Below are positions 54,101 through 63,152 of a stretch of DNA of 64,000 nt, in pieces (the first letter of the stretch is position 1; each line of letters begins with the position of its first letter). The notes below the pieces were generated by a model. It did no database searches. It saw nothing but the letters and a program-made list of their open reading frames with translations, and was not told the origin of the DNA. This stretch comes from Panacagrimonas sp041603235 (GTDB taxonomy: Bacteria > Pseudomonadota > Gammaproteobacteria > Nevskiales > Nevskiaceae), in the NCBI GenBank assembly GCA_041603235.1, contig JBFIES010000001.1, forward strand, positions 434,001-498,000, written 5' to 3'. The position numbers and the translations under genes were made by a program.

Positions 54101-54871
54101 CTAAGAACCTGCCCGCTTGAGCGCAGCTTCAATCGCGGCAAGATCACTCTCGGTATCTACCCCGCGCGGCGGCGGATCATTGGTCACACCCACGCGGATA
54201 CGCAGACCGTGACTCAGCGCCCGCAACTGCTCTAGTGCTTCACACTGCTCCAGCTCAGCGGCTGGAAGCGCACTGAACTGGTTCAGGCTGGCCACCCGGT
54301 AGCCGTACAGACCGATGTGGCGAAAGGCCAAACCTTCCGGCATATGCTGTGCCGCCTGCTTCGGGTCTGCTGCGTCGCGCTTCCATGGAATGGGCGCTCT
54401 GGAAAAATACAACGCGTAGCCGCGACGATCCATCACCAGCTTTACGACATTCGGATCAAGCCATTCTTCGGCTGAATGCAGGGGATGGCACAGAGTTGAA
54501 ATATCGGCGGCCGGATCATCCTTGAGCATCTGCGCTGCTTCGCGTACCAGCGATGGCGGCATCAAGGGCTCGTCGCCCTGCAAATTGACCACAATCGTAT
54601 CGCCGGGCCAGCCTTCGCTTCGTGCAACCTCGTGAACACGGTCGGTTCCAGACTGGTGGGTTGCTGCGGTCAGACGCACGTCAGCACCAAACTCACGCGC
54701 TACTTTCGCCACGCGCTCGTCGTCTGCTGCGATGACTACTTGTTCTGCACCGGTTCGTCGCGCAGCCTCCCAGACGTGCTGCACCAACGGCTTTCCCGCG
54801 ATCAGGCGAAGCACCTTCTGCGGCAAGCGCGTGGAGCCCAGTCGGGCGGGTATGACAACCTTGAAGCTCAC
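54101..54871 (-). CDS. kdsB: 3-deoxy-manno-octulosonate cytidylyltransferase
   Basis: A 256-residue CMP-Kdo synthetase activating Kdo for lipopolysaccharide core assembly. The nucleotide motif IPARLGSTRLPQKVLRLIAG is at residues 7-26; SGTDRVHEVA (about 93) and VNLQGDEPLMPP (about 114) are diagnostic. It overlaps the Trm112-like gene by four bases and ends the msbA-lpxK operon. Confidence 0.96.
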   Translation of the reverse strand: MSFKVVIPARLGSTRLPQKVLRLIAGKPLVQHVWEAARRTGAEQVVIAADDERVAKVAREFGADVRLTAATHQSGTDRVHEVARSEGWPGDTIVVNLQGDEPLMPPSLVREAAQMLKDDPAADISTLCHPLHSAEEWLDPNVVKLVMDRRGYALYFSRAPIPWKRDAADPKQAAQHMPEGLAFRHIGLYGYRVASLNQFSALPAAELEQCEALEQLRALSHGLRIRVGVTNDPPPRGVDTESDLAAIEAALKRAGS

Positions 54872-55050
54872 TGCAGTTCGTCAGCCGTCAGCGGTCGTGC
54901 TTCGTCTTCGAGCATGACCGGAATACCGTCTCGCACCGGATAGGCCAGCCGCGAGGCGCGACACCAAAGTTCCTTGCGGTCCTCATGCCATTCCAGCGGG
55001 GCCTTGGTCACGGGGCAAACCAGAATATCCAGCAGTTGTTTATCAAGCAT
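54868..55050 (-). CDS. Trm112/YcaR family small protein
   Basis: A 60-residue zinc-ribbon-like protein, MLDKQLLDILVCPVTKAPLE at the start, with DGIPVMLEDEARPL near the end. Only the single Cys of the first knuckle and one further Cys (ELWCRAS) are present, as in YcaR. It is conserved between lpxK and kdsB in many proteobacteria; its function is unclear. It overlaps both neighbours by a few bases. Confidence 0.9.
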   Translation of the reverse strand: MLDKQLLDILVCPVTKAPLEWHEDRKELWCRASRLAYPVRDGIPVMLEDEARPLTADELQ

Positions 55051-56041
55051 CGAAATTCGAGGGTTTCAGTGCGGCACAGGATTGTTGCACAAGCGCAACG
55101 CCAGCCGCGTCGATCCGGGCGCTGACGGGCACGCTGTAATGGCGGGCATCCGCAAAGGCCTGGCATTTGGTGGCGTCTTTTTCCGTCATCAGCACCATCA
55201 GGTCATCTTCAAAGCGGATATCGCTGGCGCGATAGGCGTGATGATCCGGAAACACATGCGGGATGAACTCGATGTCCGCCTTGCGCAAGGTATTGAAAAA
55301 GCGCGATGGATTGCCGATTCCTACCACGGCGTGTACTGGCGACTTCCGAAAACTGGCCAGCGCGCGCGGCTCCTTTCTCATAATGGATACCGCCTCGTGC
55401 GTCGTCAGCTCCATGTCGATACGACCCGGATGCGACAGCTCCAGCGGCCCACCATTGACCACCACGATCGGAATCTCATCCAGACGCTTCGGCATTTCCC
55501 GCAGGGGTCCCGCCGGCATCTGCGCCCCGTTGCCGAAGGCACGACGACCATCGACAACGCAGATTTCCAGATCACGGGCGAGCCGGTAATGCTGCAGACC
55601 ATCATCGGCTACCAATACATCCACCTCACCACTTTCGATCAGGGCCTTCGCGGCGCGGACCCGGTCCGCATCCACCATGACCGGCACACCGCATCGGCTT
55701 GCAATCAGCAAGGGCTCGTCGCCGCACTCGGCGGCCGTGGAGGCTGGTGTGACCCGGTACGGCGACTGCGGCGGCGCACCGCCATAGCCACGCGACAGAA
55801 CCCCAGGGCGATACCCCCAAGCCTGCAACTGCTCAAGCAACCAGATCGTGAACGGGGTCTTGCCGGTGCCGCCGACACTGATATTGCCGACCACGATCAC
55901 CGGCAGCGGCAGTTGTTCTGCTTGTGCGCTCAGGCGCTTCCTGCGCGAATTGGCGACGGCCCCAAACAACAAGGCCAGCGGTCTGAGCAGCCAGGGCGCA
56001 GGCTCGTCCGAGTACCAGCGCCGTTCCAGCCACTCACGCAT
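55043..56041 (-). CDS. lpxK: Tetraacyldisaccharide 4'-kinase
   Basis: A 332-residue lipid A 4'-kinase at the inner membrane. The Walker A region VVGNISVGGTGKTPFTIWLL is at about residues 50-69. VLSRGYGG (about 79) and VLVADDGLQHYRLARD (about 140) match the family. Its ATG shares a base with the msbA stop (TGATG). Confidence 0.95.
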   Translation of the reverse strand: MREWLERRWYSDEPAPWLLRPLALLFGAVANSRRKRLSAQAEQLPLPVIVVGNISVGGTGKTPFTIWLLEQLQAWGYRPGVLSRGYGGAPPQSPYRVTPASTAAECGDEPLLIASRCGVPVMVDADRVRAAKALIESGEVDVLVADDGLQHYRLARDLEICVVDGRRAFGNGAQMPAGPLREMPKRLDEIPIVVVNGGPLELSHPGRIDMELTTHEAVSIMRKEPRALASFRKSPVHAVVGIGNPSRFFNTLRKADIEFIPHVFPDHHAYRASDIRFEDDLMVLMTEKDATKCQAFADARHYSVPVSARIDAAGVALVQQSCAALKPSNFDA

Positions 56042-57801
56042 CAGCTGGCTTCCTGAAACTGCATGCGATGCAAGGCGGCGTAGTGGCCGTCGAGAGCAAG
56101 CAATTCCTCGTGACCGCCCTGCTCAATGATGCGGCCATCCTGCATGACCACAATCAGGTCAGCGTTCTGGATAGTGGACAGGCGATGGGCGATGACCAGG
56201 GTGGTGCGCCCCACCACCAGTCGCTCCAGCGCTGCCTGGATCAGGCGCTCCGATTCTGTGTCTAGCGCCGAAGTGGCTTCATCAAGAATCAGGATCGGTG
56301 CGTTCTTGAGCAAAGCCCTGGCAATGGCAATGCGCTGACGCTGGCCACCGGACAGACTCGCGCCATTGGGCCCCAGCGGCGTGTTCAGACCCTGCGGCAG
56401 TTTTTCAATGAACTCCCAGGCATTGGCCTGCCGGGCGGCCTCAATGATGCGGGATTCCTCCGGAAGCGATGGCAGTCCGTAGGCGATGTTCTCTGCAACC
56501 GTGGCGTCAAACAGACGCACCTGCTGATCCACCAGGGCGACCTGCGCACGAACACGCTCAATGGGATATTCCCGCAGGTCATGGCCATCAAGTTCGATGC
56601 TGCCCTGATCGGGATCGTAGAAACGCGGCACCAGTGACAGCAGCGTTGACTTGCCCGAGCCGGACCGGCCTACAAAGGCCACGGTCTGCCCGGCCTTGAT
56701 CTGTACCGACACGCCGTTGACCGCATCCGGCAAGTCGTCGCGGTAGGAGAAATGCAGGTCATTGAACTGCACATCTCCGCGGGCACGCTCCAGCGGAAGG
56801 TCGCCGCCGGCCGGCTCACGCGATTCCGACATGAGTTGAAACAGGTCGGTGGCCGCAGCAATTCCGCGCTGCAGTTTCTCGTTGACGTTGCCCAGGGCCC
56901 GAATCGGATTGAGCAAGGCGAGCATGGCGCCAACAAAGGAGACGAAGGTTCCCGGCGTAATCACCTCCAGCATTTCGGGCTGCGTGGCTACATACACGAT
57001 CGCTGCCACCGCCCAGGCCGCGATGAACTGGATCAGCGCGTCACTGCCGGACTTGGTGGCGATGATCTTCATGGCCAACTGCCGGGCGCGTTCGTTGATC
57101 TTCTCAAAGCGACCGCGCTCGTAATCCTGAGCATTGTGGATCTTCACCACGCGCTGCCCGTTGATGGTCTCATCAGCCGCCTGAGTGACGATGCCCATGT
57201 TCTCCTGGATGCGGCCCGAAACCTTGCGAAAACGGCGCGATACGTAGGTCACGATGATGGCAATCAAGGGCGCAACCAGCATGGTAAAGCCGGCCAGCTT
57301 GGCATTGAGCCAGAACATCAGGCCAATCAGACCGATGATGGTCAGACCGTCCTTGATGATGGTGGTGAGCGCCGTGGTTGCCGCCTCAGCCACCTGTTCG
57401 ACATGAAAGGTCAGCCGCGCAATCAGATGGCCGCTGCTGAAGCGGTCATAGAAGCGAGTGGGCATGCACAACAGGTAGTCGAACAGTTCGGCGCGCAGCG
57501 TCTTGACCACATTGCGTGCAATCCACGACATCCCGTAAGTGGCCAGAAAAGCGGACAGCCCGCGCGCCAGAAACAGGCCAACGATGGCCCATGGCATCCA
57601 GCGGATCACGGCTGGGTCCTTCTCCACAAAGCTGCCATCGAGCAGCGGCTTCATCAGGCTCATGAACCCCACGTCTGTGGCCGCCGCCGCGGCCATGCCG
57701 ATGGTCGCCACCACAAACACCGGCCAGTGCGGCAGTGAGAAGCTCAGCAGGCGCTTGTAAACCGTCAGCGGCCGATAATCTGTCAGGGGTTCAAAGCTCA
57801 T
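56041..57801 (-). CDS. msbA: Lipid A ABC exporter MsbA
   Basis: A 586-residue half-transporter with six membrane helices (residues about 20-310) and a C-terminal ATPase with Walker A VGRSGSGKSTLLSL (about 375), signature SLSGGQRQRIAIARALL (about 480) and Walker B ILILDEATSALD. It flips the lipid A core across the inner membrane. It is the first gene of msbA-lpxK-Trm112-kdsB. Confidence 0.95.
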   Translation of the reverse strand: MSFEPLTDYRPLTVYKRLLSFSLPHWPVFVVATIGMAAAAATDVGFMSLMKPLLDGSFVEKDPAVIRWMPWAIVGLFLARGLSAFLATYGMSWIARNVVKTLRAELFDYLLCMPTRFYDRFSSGHLIARLTFHVEQVAEAATTALTTIIKDGLTIIGLIGLMFWLNAKLAGFTMLVAPLIAIIVTYVSRRFRKVSGRIQENMGIVTQAADETINGQRVVKIHNAQDYERGRFEKINERARQLAMKIIATKSGSDALIQFIAAWAVAAIVYVATQPEMLEVITPGTFVSFVGAMLALLNPIRALGNVNEKLQRGIAAATDLFQLMSESREPAGGDLPLERARGDVQFNDLHFSYRDDLPDAVNGVSVQIKAGQTVAFVGRSGSGKSTLLSLVPRFYDPDQGSIELDGHDLREYPIERVRAQVALVDQQVRLFDATVAENIAYGLPSLPEESRIIEAARQANAWEFIEKLPQGLNTPLGPNGASLSGGQRQRIAIARALLKNAPILILDEATSALDTESERLIQAALERLVVGRTTLVIAHRLSTIQNADLIVVMQDGRIIEQGGHEELLALDGHYAALHRMQFQEAS

Positions 57802-57890
57802 GCTGGGCGCATGGTAGCAATACCGACGGGCTGTCTGAGCAAGTCCATGGCGTAGAATCGGCCTACATTCATTTGTTCATGGAAAGCCGC

Positions 57891-58232
57891 ATGTCCAAGA
57901 CGCTGTTCGAGAAAATCATCGACCGCGAAATTCCTGGCGATATTGTTCACGAAGATGATCAGTGCATCGTCATCAAGGATATCAACCCGACCGCCCCAAC
58001 CCACCTGCTGGTAATTCCGCGAAAGCCGATTCCGCGGCTGATCGACGCCACCACAGAAGACCAGAATCTGCTGGGCCATCTGCTCCTGGTGGCGGGCAAG
58101 GTGGCAGCCGATGCCGGCTGCGGAGAGGCCTTCCGGCTGGCTATCAACAACGGTGCCGAGGCCGGCCAGAGCGTCTTTCATCTGCATCTGCATGTTGTCG
58201 GCGGACGCCCTTTGAAATGGCCGCCGGGCTAG
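57891..58232 (+). CDS. hinT: HIT-family purine nucleoside phosphoramidase
   Basis: A 113-residue HIT protein with the catalytic HxHxH motif in GQSVFHLHLHVVGGRPLKWP (about residues 93-112) and FEKIIDREIPGDIVHEDD near the start. It hydrolyses adenosine phosphoramidates. I chose ATG 57891 (MSKTLFEK), the family start; an in-frame ATG 12 bases earlier is possible. It is divergent from msbA and converges on alr. Confidence 0.95.
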   Translation: MSKTLFEKIIDREIPGDIVHEDDQCIVIKDINPTAPTHLLVIPRKPIPRLIDATTEDQNLLGHLLLVAGKVAADAGCGEAFRLAINNGAEAGQSVFHLHLHVVGGRPLKWPPG

Positions 58233-58233
58233 C

Positions 58234-59322
58234 TCAGCTACCGCCGAGATACTTGTAGCGAACCCGATTGGTCAGCCCGCAGAACAGCTCGTAGGCAATC
58301 GTGCCGGCGTAGCGCGCGATCTCTTCTGCGGGCAGGCTTTCGCCCCAGATCAGGACTGAATCACCGACCTGAGCGTCGGGAATACCGCGCAGATCGATGG
58401 AAATCATGTCCATCGAGACGCGGCCAATCAGCGGCGCACGCAAGCCGCGCACCTTGACCGGTGTGCCGTTGTGCAGGCACCGCGGAACTCCATCAGCGTA
58501 GCCCACGGCGACCACGCCAACGCTCATGCGCTCCGGGCAAACGTAGGCCGCGCCGTAACCAATGCAGCTGCCCGCCTCGTAGGTGCGCACGGCGAGCAGC
58601 CGGCTGGCCAATTGCAGTGCCGGTCGAAAACCCAGGTCTTCAGCGCTCTTGTCCGGCATCGGGCTGGCACCGTAGAGCACCAGACCGGGACGCACCCATT
58701 CACGCCGTGCCTCGGGCCAGGCCAGCAGCCCGGCCGAATTGGCAATGGAGCGCGGCCCGGGCACGCCCACCAGCGCCTCGTCGAAGGCATGTATCTGTTC
58801 GCTGGTGGCATTGGAGTCGGTTTCATCGGCGCGCGCGAGATGCGTGATCCAGCCCTGGAATCGCCAGCGAGGGTGACGCGCCAGCACCTCGCACAGCCGC
58901 GGCACCGCGTCCAGCGGAAACCCCAGCCGATGCATGCCGGTATCGAGCTTGAACCACAGTGCAATATTGGACGCCGCCGGCATCGCTTCCAGCAGTTCGA
59001 TCTGCCAGAAATCATGCACCACGACCTGCAGGTTCTCGTAGGCCGCCAGCGCCGCTTCGTCTGAGGAAATGACGCCTTCGAGCAGCGCAATCGGTGCCTT
59101 GACGTGCGCCTCCAGCAAGACCTGCGCCTCTTCCATGCAGGCCACGGCCAGGGTATCTACCCCTGCATCCTCCAGAGCGCGGGAGACCGGCACCGCGCCG
59201 TGACCATAACCATCGGCCTTGACCGCTGCCATGACACGGGAATTCGGCGCCAACCGCCGCACTTGCGCCAAGTTGTGCTGAATCGCCGACAGATCGATGG
59301 TCGCAGTAACGCGCGGAATCAT
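58234..59322 (-). CDS. alr: Alanine racemase
   Basis: A 362-residue PLP enzyme making D-alanine for peptidoglycan. The PLP lysine lies in MAAVKADGYGHGAVPVSRAL (about residue 34). GYGAAYVCPE (about 258) holds the second catalytic Tyr region and the C-terminal beta domain follows. Its ATG overlaps the dnaB stop (ATGA). Confidence 0.95.
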   Translation of the reverse strand: MIPRVTATIDLSAIQHNLAQVRRLAPNSRVMAAVKADGYGHGAVPVSRALEDAGVDTLAVACMEEAQVLLEAHVKAPIALLEGVISSDEAALAAYENLQVVVHDFWQIELLEAMPAASNIALWFKLDTGMHRLGFPLDAVPRLCEVLARHPRWRFQGWITHLARADETDSNATSEQIHAFDEALVGVPGPRSIANSAGLLAWPEARREWVRPGLVLYGASPMPDKSAEDLGFRPALQLASRLLAVRTYEAGSCIGYGAAYVCPERMSVGVVAVGYADGVPRCLHNGTPVKVRGLRAPLIGRVSMDMISIDLRGIPDAQVGDSVLIWGESLPAEEIARYAGTIAYELFCGLTNRVRYKYLGGS

Positions 59323-60656
59323 GAGTAGTGATTCGAAGCCAGATTCTCGAATTTGGTATTGGCACCCACAAACTGCAGATCGATCTTGCCGAGCGGGCCA
59401 TTACGCTGCTTGGCGATGATCAATTCTGCAGCCGACTCATCGGCATTCTTGTCGTAGACCCAATGACGGTAGATGAACACCACCAGATCGGCGTCCTGCT
59501 CAATACCGCCGGATTCACGAAGGTCTGCCATGCGCGGACGCTTTTCATCACGGTTTTCAACACCGCGATTAAGCTGAGACAAGGCGATGATCGGAATCTT
59601 GAGCTCCTTGGCCAGCGACTTCAGCTGACGCGAGATTTCACTGATTTCCTGCACGCGATTGTCGCCCTTGCCCGGCACCTGCATCAGCTGGATGTAGTCC
59701 ACCACCAGTAGTGACAGGCCCTTGCGAGCGGCCAGACGCCGTGCCTTGGCTCGCAACTCCATCGGTGACAAGCCACCGGTTTCGTCGATGAACAGGGGCG
59801 CGTCATGCAGACGCTTGATGGTGTGCGTCAGGGCATCCATCTCGACGTCGCCCAGGTTTCCCGTACGCAGCTGCTGCATCGGAATGCCGCTGCGCGAGGA
59901 AATAATGCGGAAGCCGACCTGTTCGGCGCTCATTTCCATACTGAAAATGGCCACCGGCAGATTCAGATCAAAGGCCACGTGCTCGGCAATATTGGTCGCC
60001 AGCGACGTCTTGCCCATCGAAGGACGCGCCGCCAGAATCATCAGATCACCTGCGCCCAGGCCGGTGGTCCTGTCGTCAAAATCCTTGAAGCCGGTTTCCA
60101 GGCCGGTGACCTTGCGACGCACGTTCTGCATGTCGAGGATGCGACCGTGAATGTCGTCCAGCACCGTGGCCATGTCGAAATAGTCGGTCTTGGACCGGGC
60201 ACCGCGCTCGCGGATGGCAAAGACTTTCTGCTCCGAGATGTCGATCAGCTCTGAGATTTCCCGGCCATCCGGGCGAAAACCCAGCTCGGCAATATCGCCA
60301 CCGGCTGCCACCAGATTGCGCAGCACGGAGCGCTCTCGCACGATGTCAGCGTAAGCCTTGACGTTGGCGGCACTGGGCGTGTCGTTGGCCAGTGACCCCA
60401 GATACGCAAGGCCACCTGCCTCGTCAAGCTCATTGCGTGCCCGAAGATGCTCGGTGAGCGTGACAAAGTCGCAAGGCTGATTGGCACCGATCAGCTGCGA
60501 GATGCCGCGCCAGATCAGCTGGTGATCGGCGCGGTAGAAATCTTCTTCGGCGAGCTGATCGGCAATGTCGTTCCAGCTGCGGTTATCCAGCAGCAGGCCG
60601 CCTAGCACGGACTGCTCGGCTTCGACGGAATAGGGGGCTTGGCGTTCTTGAGTCAC
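59319..60656 (-). CDS. dnaB: Replicative DNA helicase DnaB
   Basis: A 445-residue hexameric helicase for the replication fork. The N-terminal domain begins PYSVEAEQSVLGGLLLDNRS; the RecA-like domain has Walker A ARPSMGKTSLATNIAEH (about 209) and VVDYIQLMQ (about 320). No intein or other insertion is present. The gene lies between rplI and alr, as in Pseudomonas. Confidence 0.97.
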   Translation of the reverse strand: MTQERQAPYSVEAEQSVLGGLLLDNRSWNDIADQLAEEDFYRADHQLIWRGISQLIGANQPCDFVTLTEHLRARNELDEAGGLAYLGSLANDTPSAANVKAYADIVRERSVLRNLVAAGGDIAELGFRPDGREISELIDISEQKVFAIRERGARSKTDYFDMATVLDDIHGRILDMQNVRRKVTGLETGFKDFDDRTTGLGAGDLMILAARPSMGKTSLATNIAEHVAFDLNLPVAIFSMEMSAEQVGFRIISSRSGIPMQQLRTGNLGDVEMDALTHTIKRLHDAPLFIDETGGLSPMELRAKARRLAARKGLSLLVVDYIQLMQVPGKGDNRVQEISEISRQLKSLAKELKIPIIALSQLNRGVENRDEKRPRMADLRESGGIEQDADLVVFIYRHWVYDKNADESAAELIIAKQRNGPLGKIDLQFVGANTKFENLASNHYS

Positions 60657-60820
60657 TGTGCGTCAGTGTAGCCTGCAGGGCGCAGCCTGCCGATGGACAA
60701 GCTGTGCGTAAATTGTGTTTTTGCTGTGACTGTCTGAAATAAATACTGTGCGGGCTGAACAAACCCTATGCGCGCTCCTCAAGCCCCGCCAAGCGGGCCA
60801 GCAACAGACAGCACAAACAA

Positions 60821-60848
60821 GAACGGCCCGCATTGCGGGCCGTTCTTT
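60821..60848 (-). terminator. Terminator hairpin after rplI
   Basis: A perfect 11-bp stem, GAACGGCCCGC/GCGGGCCGTTC, with loop ATT. It lies 17 bases past the rplI stop; on the minus strand TTGTTTG follows. It separates the ribosomal operon from dnaB, which must then have its own promoter in the 160 bases before its start. Confidence 0.75.
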
Positions 60849-60864
60849 CAGCACTAAGCAGGAT

Positions 60865-61326
60865 TTATTCGCCTGCCGCGCGCTTTTCCTCGATTTCAAT
60901 CGTCAGTGCCGTCTGCACTTCGGAGTGCAGGTGCACGGCGACGGCAAAGCTACCGGTGGTGCGAATCGGACCATCCGGCATGTCGATTTCATGCTTTTCA
61001 ACGTCCAGACCCAAAGCCTGAGCGGCTTCGAGCACTTCGGCAGCACCTACGGAACCGTAGAGCTTGCCCTCTTCAGAGGCCAGTGCAGTGATCTTCAGCA
61101 CCTTGCCAGCGATGGCTTCGGCGCGGGTCTTGGCAGCGTTGACCGAGTCCTGAGCTTTCTTCATCAGCTCGGCCTTGCGTTCTTCGTAGACCGCACGGTT
61201 GGCTTCGGTTGCCGGCAGGGCCTTGCCCTTGGGCAGCAGGAAATTACGGCCGAATCCGGCACGCACCTTGACGGTATCGCCGAGGTCACCAAGATTGCGG
61301 ATACGCTCGAGAAGGATGACTTCCAT
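60865..61326 (-). CDS. rplI: 50S ribosomal protein L9
   Basis: A 153-residue L9 with the N-terminal RNA-binding domain (MEVILLERIRNLGDLGDTVK; GFGRNFLLPKGKALPAT), a long central helix and a C-terminal domain with GKLYGSVGAAEV. It starts 11 bases after rpsR. Confidence 0.97.
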   Translation of the reverse strand: MEVILLERIRNLGDLGDTVKVRAGFGRNFLLPKGKALPATEANRAVYEERKAELMKKAQDSVNAAKTRAEAIAGKVLKITALASEEGKLYGSVGAAEVLEAAQALGLDVEKHEIDMPDGPIRTTGSFAVAVHLHSEVQTALTIEIEEKRAAGE

Positions 61327-61337
61327 GTTGATTCTCC

Positions 61338-61565
61338 TTACTCGTGCTTGTCGGTGTACGGCAGCAAAGCCAGGAATCGAGCGCGCTTGACGGCGGTCGA
61401 CAGCTGACGCTGGTACTTGGTGCGGGTGCCGGTCACGCGGGCCGGAACGATCTTGCCGTTCTCACCCACGTACTGCTTGAGCGTGGCGAGATCCTTGTAA
61501 TCGATCCCGGTGGCGCCTTCGGCGGTGAACTTGCAGGACTTCTTGCGACGGAACATGCGGGCCAT
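61338..61565 (-). CDS. rpsR: 30S ribosomal protein S18
   Basis: A 75-residue S18: MARMFRRKKSCKFTAEGATG at the start and the conserved YKDLATLKQYVGENGKIVPA and GTRTKYQRQLSTAVKRARF. Its ATG shares a base with the rpsF stop (TGATG), keeping the S6 and S18 binding partners coupled. Confidence 0.97.
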   Translation of the reverse strand: MARMFRRKKSCKFTAEGATGIDYKDLATLKQYVGENGKIVPARVTGTRTKYQRQLSTAVKRARFLALLPYTDKHE

Positions 61566-62017
61566 CAGACGCCCTCCTCTGATTTCTTCTCTTCTGAACC
61601 TTCCTCACTGGAAGACCCTTCTGCGCTACCAGCATCGTCAGAAGAAGAATCCAGTTCGGCTTCCTGACGCTGCTTGTATTCCGGCTTCTTGTCTTCTTCG
61701 GGCGCCTTGAACAGAGGTGACTGCTCGGTGACGGCGGTTTCCTTGCGGACAACCAGCTTGCGGATGACAGCGTCGTTGAAACGGAACGCGGTTTCCATCT
61801 CGGACAGCACGGTGTCGGAACATTCGACGTTCATCAGAACGTAGTGCGCCTTGTGCAGCTTGAGGATGGCGTAGGCCAGCTGGCGACGGCCCCAGTCTTC
61901 CAGACGGTGAACCTTGCCGCCGTCGGCTTCGACCATGGACTTGTACTTTTCGATCATGGCAGGGACCTGATCACTCTGGTCCGGATGCACCATGATCACT
62001 ATCTCGTAGTGACGCAT
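61565..62017 (-). CDS. rpsF: 30S ribosomal protein S6 with long acidic tail
   Basis: A 150-residue S6. The core (about residues 1-100) is normal: MRHYEIVIMVHPDQSDQVPA, RLEDWGRRQLAYAILKLHKA and YVLMNVEC. The tail of about 50 residues is rich in Ser, Glu, Asp and Lys (LDSSSDDAGSAEGSSSEEGS). E. coli S6 is 131-135 residues, with glutamates added by RimK, so a longer encoded acidic tail is a notable variant. Confidence 0.96.
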   Translation of the reverse strand: MRHYEIVIMVHPDQSDQVPAMIEKYKSMVEADGGKVHRLEDWGRRQLAYAILKLHKAHYVLMNVECSDTVLSEMETAFRFNDAVIRKLVVRKETAVTEQSPLFKAPEEDKKPEYKQRQEAELDSSSDDAGSAEGSSSEEGSEEKKSEEGV

Positions 62018-62039
62018 GCGATAACACTCCTGTGGATGT

Positions 62040-62064
62040 CGGAAACCGGGAAACTCCGGTTCCG
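62040..62064 (-). promoter_or_regulatory. Leader hairpin upstream of rpsF (possible S6:S18 site)
   Basis: On the minus strand CGGAACCGG and CCGGTTTCCG pair around a short loop with one bulged base, 23 bases upstream of the rpsF start. Leaders of rpsF-rpsR operons often carry an RNA hairpin bound by the S6:S18 pair with a conserved CCG. The match here is suggestive only. Confidence 0.35.
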
Positions 62065-62180
62065 GGACAGTCCCCCGATCAAGATCAGTGGGACAGGGCT
62101 TCGCTCGCAGGGAGACGAAGGGCCGCGGATTCTAGGCGATTCGCCTGCCCGCCGCAATGCAGCGGCCGGTCGACAGAGGC

Positions 62181-63152
62181 TCAGCGGGTCAGCACGCAGC
62201 AGTTCGGATTGCTGAGCAACTCTCGCGCTTGTTCTTCAGCCCGCTCGAGATCAACCGCGCGCAGACGTGATTTCACCGAAGCGAGCATGGCGTCCACTTC
62301 CCCCGGCTGACCGGCGGCCTTCTGGATCTGGTCGTAGGCACTGAACATGGCGTAGGCCTCGACTTCGTCCGGCGTCCCCATTTCCTCATTGAGGGCCCAG
62401 CCGCCGATGGTGCGCAGCGCCTCGACAGACCCGGCCTCCCGGGCCCGCCCCACATGAATCCGGGCCTCCTTGCGAAGCTGGTCCATCAGGGCTTTCTGAT
62501 CTTCCGAGCAATCCGCCAGAAACTGGCAGTACTCACCCTTGGGCAAGTGATACATCAGGTTGAGCTGGGCCTCGAGCAGCCCCGATTCCGCGGCACGCTG
62601 GAGCCAGGAGCGGTAGTCCTCGCGGGCTTCGAGCGGCACGCCATCGCAGTTTTCGTAGTTCTGGCGCATCACTTTTTCTTCTGTCACCGGATCATCGACT
62701 TCCCAGCCACCGCTGCGACGCGTCTGGTACATCCGGTCAATCTGCGCCTTCAGTTCGCTGGCCTGCACCGGGACGTCACGGCACCGATAGAGAATCTGGC
62801 CGAGCTTGTACTGCGTCTCAGCATCGGCATTCTCCGCATTCTGATGCAGCTCTTCGTAGGCTTCGCCATACGGAGCCTCCGGAATCTCAACCCTAGGGCG
62901 CCGGGTGATTCGCAGCGCCACGCCCGATGCCGATACCGCCTCGATGACCTTGGGCTTGTCATTGGCCGGCGCCTGCCCTGCGTCAGAATCGGATTGCTGC
63001 CCAGCCTGATCACCGTGCTCAGCAGCGCCGGAACCGGCCTCCGGCTTCATGGCGCCGCCCTCCGACGTAGTTGGCACCCGATTCATGAACCAGAACGCCG
63101 CAACCAGCACCACGATCAGCACGGCAAACCATTTCAACCACTGCGGAATCAT
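62181..63152 (-). CDS. Membrane-anchored hypothetical protein, Sel1-like
   Basis: A 323-residue protein with one N-terminal membrane helix (about residues 6-22), a Gly/Ser/Asp/Gln-rich linker (about 30-65) and a helical C-terminal domain with spaced alanines and cysteines (AESGLLEAQLNLMYHLPKG; ADAETQYKLGQILY) resembling Sel1/TPR repeats. Paired cysteines (YRCRD, NCDG, CQFLADC, NCCVL) suggest disulfides in the periplasm. Its ATG overlaps the rlmB stop (ATGA). I do not recognise a named family. Confidence 0.75.
   Translation of the reverse strand: MIPQWLKWFAVLIVVLVAAFWFMNRVPTTSEGGAMKPEAGSGAAEHGDQAGQQSDSDAGQAPANDKPKVIEAVSASGVALRITRRPRVEIPEAPYGEAYEELHQNAENADAETQYKLGQILYRCRDVPVQASELKAQIDRMYQTRRSGGWEVDDPVTEEKVMRQNYENCDGVPLEAREDYRSWLQRAAESGLLEAQLNLMYHLPKGEYCQFLADCSEDQKALMDQLRKEARIHVGRAREAGSVEALRTIGGWALNEEMGTPDEVEAYAMFSAYDQIQKAAGQPGEVDAMLASVKSRLRAVDLERAEEQARELLSNPNCCVLTR

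Noticed and set aside
54974..56056. 360-codon open frame opposite lpxK
   Set aside because: It covers lpxK and has low-complexity, basic composition; lpxK is certain.
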